Assembly (NCBI GenBank): GCA_036345935.2
Contig: JADWOT020000009.1
Location: 15,123,556-15,187,555 of the forward strand
Source of the DNA: Taenia hydatigena
Lineage: Eukaryota; Platyhelminthes; Cestoda; Cyclophyllidea; Taeniidae
Length of the DNA: 64,000 nucleotides
Direction: 5' to 3'
Shown here: one piece after another, positions 58,625 to 64,000 of the stretch
Position numbering within the stretch: position 1 is the stretch's first letter
Layout of the letters: each line of letters starts with the position of its first letter
The notes under the pieces: generated by a model
The model's input: only the letters and a program-made list of their open reading frames with translations
Databases searched by the model: none
Told to the model about the DNA's origin: nothing
Made by a program: the position numbers and the translations under genes

Positions 58625-61059
58625 CTACAAATAAGCCTTGTCTATCTCAATCCAATGAAACAAAGAGTGGGGTGATTTTTCCCCCATAAGTACCTGTCGG
58701 AGATGGTTCAGCTTCACCTTGGGATCCATGGCTCGGTCCTCGAGAATCCCATTCAGCAGTTTCATCAGTTCATAGGTCTTTCCAAGGCTGGCTAATCGCT
58801 GTTGTGGCGCCAATTTTCTCTGAGCAAAAAGATGTGCCATAGTCAAGCAACTTACAGATAGGTGTGAATATCGCAGAGTAGACGGTAGCGTTGACTGCAA
58901 CGACATTGGGGAAGCACTAGGTGCCTTAGAAGGGGAATAAGAATTTTTATTTCCAATTTTGGCACGACAGGGGCCCAGGGGAACAGCTGTTGTTCTGTGG
59001 GGCGAAGACCTGATGTTAAGACAGGAGAAAGACGACCGAAGAGGAGCTACTGTCAGTGGTGATGGGTTGACCATGGCTGGCCTCAGTACCTGCATCAAAT
59101 TCAAATGATCGGGAAAATTGAGGTGTGGATTCGTAGAAAATCGAGAAAGGATACATGGCGCAATTACCTTGGCTTGCGAAGGAAGCTTGACTGGATCCAC
59201 TATATCACTAAGTAGTTCAGTGGGTTTGACACACTTCCCACCATCGACAGAGAAGAGGGTGGTCAAAAGGGCTTCCCCCCATTCACCACGGTCCAAGCGT
59301 AAATTACGAGCGACCTTAGGTCGAGGGACCATCGGAAACAGGATTGGTGCCATGAGACCTGCCATCTATGATAGAAAAAATGAGTGAGGGATCAACAGTT
59401 GGAAGGAAAATCCAAACTTACACATTCAACGCTGGACAGTGGAAAGTAGTCGTCTGTAAAGTTTTCCCCATTGGCGTTCTTTTGAATGCTTCTAATAGCA
59501 GCGGTTAGGTGGGAGATGATGAAGCAAGCGTTTGGATGGAGTAGGGTGGTAGCTAGACGCAGGGGTCGTTCAACACAGTCGGTGGAATTGAAAACATCTG
59601 AATGAGCCTTTCGCAGTCTACCAGGCATTATGGTAGGCCGAGAGAAGGACATACTCACGTGGAGATCTATGGGATTTAACGAAAACCTAGAGAAAAAGAC
59701 AAAGGCAATTTTTTCCAGATCCTACCTCCGAGATCTTGGAGACATTGATTGAGAACGACGGAATACTTTAAAAGTTGATTTTTCTGACTCCGTAGATCTT
59801 TGCACGCTGGAGTCACGTAGTGAGGGTCTTTTGTTGAGCAAGAAAGAGGTTACTCCTAACAGTTAAGGTGAGCTCAAAGTGAAATCATCCGAAGAGCGCA
59901 CTCACAAAACACCCATTCGGTTACCGATCCATGCACTGGGTGGATGTCGATTTCTTTTCTTTTGATCTTGACGCCCTAGATACGACAGGACAACCAATGC
60001 TCAGTTAAGACGGAAAACTTAGGCGGAATCCAACTTGAAACTGGTGTTATACTTACGTAAAAGGAACTTGAAAAGGCAAACTGTGGTCGGATTAGGAGGG
60101 ATAAAGGTATCAAAGGTCTTCAATAACTTGACGATCGTTCGAACAATATCATTCAAAACACTGGCCTTATTCTCCTTTGAAAGTACGTTGCTATCAGAAT
60201 CTTGATCAAAGAGATCGAAAAAATTAAAATTTAATTTAATCAAATTGAAATTGAAACGAAGCACAATCAAGGCGGAGATAAGATAGTCCAAGGTACCAAA
60301 AAATTAAAACTTACAACTACTTAAGAAATCCAGGTGGACAAGGAGACTGGGGCTCAAATTAATTCCTGATTCCTGCCGATTGTGGTACAAATTTTCACCA
60401 ACTTCAATAAGCCAATCTGAGCAGAAGTTGCAGGATTCGAGGGATGGGAATTTGAGAATCTCCTTCACAACTAATGGATTTTTGTAGTGAAGTGATGGAT
60501 GGAGGTCATTTTTCACTTGATCCGGCAAGTAAGATGTGAGTCTTTACTATGCATGATAAAGTATAAGCAAAACATACCTTTTCAGGAGATTTAAGGAGAG
60601 CGAGCGATAATAAGGCGCTCTTCCTATTCGTTCCGAAAGTGGAATTCCAGATTCAAAATGAGGACTTGGTTCTTTTGAAACGAAAAACCGCGATTACAAA
60701 AAACAAACTACCTGATTGTCCACCAGATGCATAATGAAGTGATTCATCATTGGGACTAGAGATGTGTACAAACGGAGAAAATCTTACTAAAACAAGGGTA
60801 AATTGCGCTTTTCATAGCACACAACTTTAATATAGTCATGTGTTTGGAGAAATGAAAGGAATTCGTCGACTTTAACGGCACCTCCGTAGTTAGCGATTAG
60901 ATAACGTCTCAACCAAGTTCGTGCATCCGAAAGAGAAAATGGATCAGGCACTTCACTCTTCCACTGGAAAAGTATATTTCTGAGCTACGTGAATAAAATT
61001 AACGAAACAACACGATTTACAGTGCTGGTTGCACTGAAGCACGAAGGTAGTTCATCCAT
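58625..61059 (-). CDS. DEP domain-containing protein, DEPDC1/DEPDC7-like, complete 12-exon gene
   Basis: Twelve exons join in phase on the minus strand: 61021-61059, 60788-60963, 60712-60755, 60578-60671, 60315-60541, 60057-60200, 59925-59975, 59726-59855, 59422-59686, 59168-59365 and 58625-59089. Counting only these coordinates gives eleven blocks; the total of 1833 nt gives 610 residues plus stop. The N-terminus FSATSTW, PFSLSDARTWLRRYL and VDEFLSFLQTHDYI resembles the DEP domain of DEPDC1/DEPDC7 (F-x-AT-x-x-W, SEAVDWL). LTSYLPDQV and VERPLRLATTLL resemble DEPDC7 (EYLPDQ, EATQLLLKLL). The end, ELMKLLNGILED-KVKLNHLRQ, resembles the family C-terminus (ELL-LLKTL-KEKKKLLGQF). DEP domains mediate membrane and GPCR-signalling contacts; the function of this family is poorly known. 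A basic Ser/Arg stretch lies near the middle. Family placement is moderate. Exon joins in the Ser/Arg stretch (59726-59975) are the least sure. Confidence 0.65.
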
Positions 61060-61678
61060 CTGTGCGACAGATTTTCGTTACTCACACCAAATCACCCACA
61101 TTTTTCATAGCATAAACAAAAAACGTCTCTTTAGTTTTTATGAATTGGGGGATATTTCAGCAGCTTTCGCTTAAAAGCCAATGCACAACATCCATATCTT
61201 ACTGATATTTAATTTATTCTTACTTATTTCAAACCCAAATTTTACTTCTCATGTAACGCTATAGTGCCAGCGTTGTTTTACGCCCAATGCGATTGAAACC
61301 TGCATGCAGTCCCCCTCCGCCGTGATTTTATAATAGATACTTTGGGTTCTGGGGTAGGTCACAATCACTGCAGATATGCATTAAAGAAAGCACCTCCCCC
61401 CCCAAGCTTGTGGCAGTGGCACCACCCAGGAACCTCTCCCAAGCTATTCCATCTTCTCCAGCCTTAATAACCCGGGCTTCTCCCAGTGTATCAAAACGAA
61501 ACAACGAAGAAATGACTCTGTAATATTATGCCAACGAAGTGAAAATAACCAGATAAATAGAATCCAATGATGGGATGGGTGAAATGACGCTTCCCCTGTA
61601 CACATTAACCACATCACTGCATTACAAGATCAGCAAAAGATAAGGAGAAGAGGAAGATAACAATCAAAAGGCCCCCTT
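61060..61678. other. Short spacer between the DEPDC-like gene and the unidentified upstream gene
   Basis: Both flanking genes are on the minus strand, so this 0.6 kb holds the 3' UTR of the unidentified gene and the promoter or trans-splice site of the DEPDC-like gene. A minus-strand AATAAA at 61213-61218 could end the upstream transcript. The base run GTCGCACAG lies directly before the DEPDC-like ATG. Confidence 0.5.
61213..61218 (-). terminator. Candidate poly(A) signal of the gene ending at 61679
   Basis: AATAAA on the minus strand, about 460 bases after the stop codon and before the next minus-strand gene begins. The distance is long, so a variant signal nearer the stop cannot be excluded. 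Confidence 0.35.
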
Positions 61679-63429
61679 TCACGATCTTCTCGTACCACGA
61701 TGCGAACCCGTGAATGCGCCCACGAAGCCTCGCGAGTGAGAGGTACCACCACCACTAACGCCAGTACCAGCAGAAGTCGTTGCCGCCGCCGTCGCAGCTG
61801 TTGTTGTAGATCCCGTCGTACTTGCCGATGATGATGTAGCAAACGACGAGGGCAGGGATGTTCGAGGAAAGAGTCCATTTATGGAGCGCTGGCCCACCAC
61901 CTCCTCCTCCCCCCTCGCTCCCCGAGAAATGGCGGAGGTGGAGGCAGAAGCTGCAGTGGTGGCGACGGAGGATGAGGCAACTGAGGAGGATGACGCGGTC
62001 TCCGGTTCATGAACGATGGACTCTTCATTGGGGTCGGTGAGAGAGGTAGAGGGTTGGGGGACAGCAGCAGGAGTGGCAAGACCGAGACCAGCTGCGCTGC
62101 CACGGCACATTGCGGTGTCGAGGATTTCGGCATCGGAGAGATCACGATCGGAGATGGAGAGAAGGAAGAGCATTTCTTCGTGGATTTTAGACTCGGGAAA
62201 TTCGACCTAATCAGTAATGGTATTAGCTTGCAGTAAGCCATAAGAAAGAACCTAAGGCACTACCGATGTCTCTGTCAACGCGTTAATGGGATCATCCCTT
62301 CCACAGAACGACTTCTGCCTCGTGTCCTACCTACAATTTTGTGTTTGCCGAAGGGAAGTATCCGAAGAGAACTCATAGCTTTATAGTAGAGCTACATCTA
62401 GACCCACTTAATGGGGTCAAATGCTATGCTAGTGATGCTTCAATTCCTGATTCTTTCCCAAAAGATGTTTTATGGTATCCTGTAGATGATTGACAGACCT
62501 CAGCTGCCACTGGTTGGCCCTCAACGCGTGAAATAGCGCCTTCAATGCAGTAGCTCTGGCGCGTGATCTGAGGTAACCAATTGATGCCTTGACGATGACC
62601 GATGAAACACGAAGACCATTTCAGCCAGTTAGCAAATGCGCGTTTTTGACGGGATGAAGCGAATGAAAGTGCGGAACGAATCGCGAGTTCTTTACGCCTC
62701 CTGCCATCTGATGCTGCTGAGCGTGTGACACCAAGTTGCCTTCGTCTCACGGGTTCAAGACCTACGTTAAGCATAACCCCGAGCAGTTTTTCGCACACTG
62801 ACCTCCAATTATTTGCTCCTTAACACGATGCAATTCCTGAGCGATAATTTGCCCTGACGCTCCACGTGCTACACCCTCTCCAAGGCGAACAAGGTGGAAT
62901 GACAGCCGAAGCAGAGGGAAGGACAGGAGAGGGACCAAAAAGACGTACTGAATTGACGGACTACCTGATATGGGGTTTTAAAGTGCAGCAAGCTTCACTG
63001 AAAGTCACAAGAATATCTCTAGGCTTGCCCCAGGGAATCTACGAGCCCGAAGACCAAAAAAGCTCACCTTAATGAGTCGTTTCTCGGAGGAGTAGTGAAT
63101 GGCAATGCAATCAATGCTCTTGAGTTTGTGACACCGCCAGTAGAAGCCCCATTCACAAATTTCATTTTGTTCACACTTGTCTCTCACGTCCTTGATGAAG
63201 ACCACTCGATCAGCGAACATGAGAGCATACTTCTCCAAACACTCAATGTTCCGAAGCAGGTTATCGTGCGAGTTGCTGCAAAGGAAAATACAAACCGAGC
63301 AATTGCACACATCGCATTACTGGGTTACGCAGCATTGATACCCAAAAGAGAGCCCACTTCCTCCAACGTGATCCATCTTGACCGTGCTTTGCTCCGAACT
63401 GTGCCTTCTCCAAACGGCATGCGATAAAT
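61679..63429 (-). CDS. Unidentified protein with Ala/Ser/Thr-rich C-terminus, 3' part of a gene (partial)
   Basis: Three exons join in phase on the minus strand: 63329-63429, 63068-63275 and 61679-62206, giving 278 residues and a TGA or equivalent stop at 61679. The first visible exon starts after an acceptor-like TCTCATCAG and contains an in-frame ATG at 63420; it could be internal or the first coding exon. Exons one and two encode a structured, charged segment (WITLEEVGSLLG, LRNIECLEKYALMFADRV, EICEWGFYWRCHKLKSIDC) and exon three begins VEFPESKIHEEMLFLLSISD. The last 120 residues are low-complexity Ala, Ser, Thr and Gly. I do not recognise the family. The small first intron (53 bp) and good borders support a real gene. 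The 861 bp intron between exons two and three holds a 124-codon chance frame. Confidence 0.55.
62207..63067 (-). other. Intron of the unidentified minus-strand gene
   Basis: The minus-strand donor is AAG|GTGAGC at 63067 and the acceptor is ACTGATTAG at 62207. No repeat or RNA gene was recognised. Confidence 0.5.
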
Positions 63430-64000
63430 CTGATGAGAATTCAGTCTCTGTAGCTTTCAGTTTGTAATGCGGACATACCGGGCTTAAGGATCACACCGAA
63501 CCGATGATGATGCACATACTTGACAATGCTTCGCCTCTTCACATCAAGTTAATGCCGCGAAGTGGACCGGAAACCCCAACCACCATGGTCACAGAATAGT
63601 TTGACACATGGAAAATGATTAATGAGTCCCACCAAAATCCTGAAGGTGCATACGCACCGTTTTGACATTAAACATTTGTTATTAACATCTCTAGTTGTTT
63701 TAATGCGAATTTACACAAGACACAATGTGCAGGCGTTTGAAGGACAGTGATTACGGCTGTCAATATCCTTGGTACCTTGGAGGAAGTAAAAGTGGAACTG
63801 GAAACCTTGTGCGGCATGAGAAGGCGGGGTAACGAAACAGTGCAAAAAGGAACGTCAATCTGCCACATTTTAAAGGCCCAATTTGACAGCGCTAGTCGGG
63901 TGCTACGTGGAAGTTAATGGAGGCGGTGAGTTGAAGGACCAACAGATATTGCGGTTAGATTGCTATCTATTGCGGCTTCTATTCCCGCAGCTAGCAAGGA
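63430..64000. other. Right edge, upstream of the visible exons of the unidentified gene
   Basis: No exon could be supported. A 66-codon minus-strand frame (63668-63868) starts with ATG but has no splice or domain support. Further exons of the unidentified gene probably lie here or beyond 64000. Confidence 0.4.

Noticed and set aside
59575..59658. Possible 64-bp intron (GTGAGT ... ATTCAG) inside the DEPDC-like exon 59422-59686
   Set aside because: Removing it shifts the frame into an early stop; keeping it preserves the family-like VERPLRLATTLL segment.
62424..62798. Minus-strand 124-codon frame between exons of the unidentified gene
   Set aside because: It lacks matching splice sites, and the flanking exons already join in phase without it.

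Overview
This is a window of animal nuclear DNA. The genes are split by introns that are either tiny (29-70 bp) or several kilobases long. They encode metazoan proteins, and the intergenic DNA carries degenerate dispersed repeats. The mix of roughly 30 bp introns, a flatworm-type peptide GPCR and compact gene pairs beside gene deserts fits a parasitic flatworm, most likely a tapeworm (cestode). That placement is an inference from gene structure, not from a database match. No bacterial-type features, rRNA genes, confident tRNA genes or CRISPR arrays were seen.

Layout. 1-8712 has no recognisable exon and holds copies of a degenerate repeat and a short palindrome. 8713-9423 (+) is the 3' exon of an SLC25A46-like mitochondrial outer-membrane carrier protein with an unusual Pro/Ser/Asn-rich tail; its upstream exons were not found. 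9424-23020 is a 13.6 kb gene desert. 23021-24277 (+) is an intronless coding sequence for a rhodopsin-family neuropeptide receptor, closest in motifs to allatostatin-A/galanin receptors. 26684-55523 (+) is one large gene of 21 exons (1328 codons plus stop). I joined it exon by exon with consistent splice phase: it is a cyclin-G-associated kinase (GAK/auxilin) with kinase, catalytically dead PTEN-like, C2, clathrin/adaptor-binding and J domains. 56008-57467 (-) is a complete four-exon S-adenosylhomocysteine hydrolase gene (430 aa), tail to tail with GAK. 58625-61059 (-) is a twelve-exon DEPDC1/DEPDC7-like gene (610 aa). 61679-63429 (-) holds the last three visible exons of an unidentified gene that probably begins beyond the right edge.

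The genes do not form a pathway. GAK uncoats clathrin vesicles, the SLC25A46-like protein acts in mitochondrial dynamics, AHCY clears the by-product of methylation, and the receptor is a neuropeptide sensor. The most striking structure is a pair of about 1 kb, near-identical, oppositely oriented repeats in the two introns flanking GAK exon 9 (35913-36201). This arrangement can loop the exon out and favour back-splicing, exon skipping or inversion. Also notable are the 29-30 bp introns, the GAK and AHCY poly(A) signals only 62 bp apart, and a J domain cut exactly after its HPDK motif by a 4.7 kb intron.
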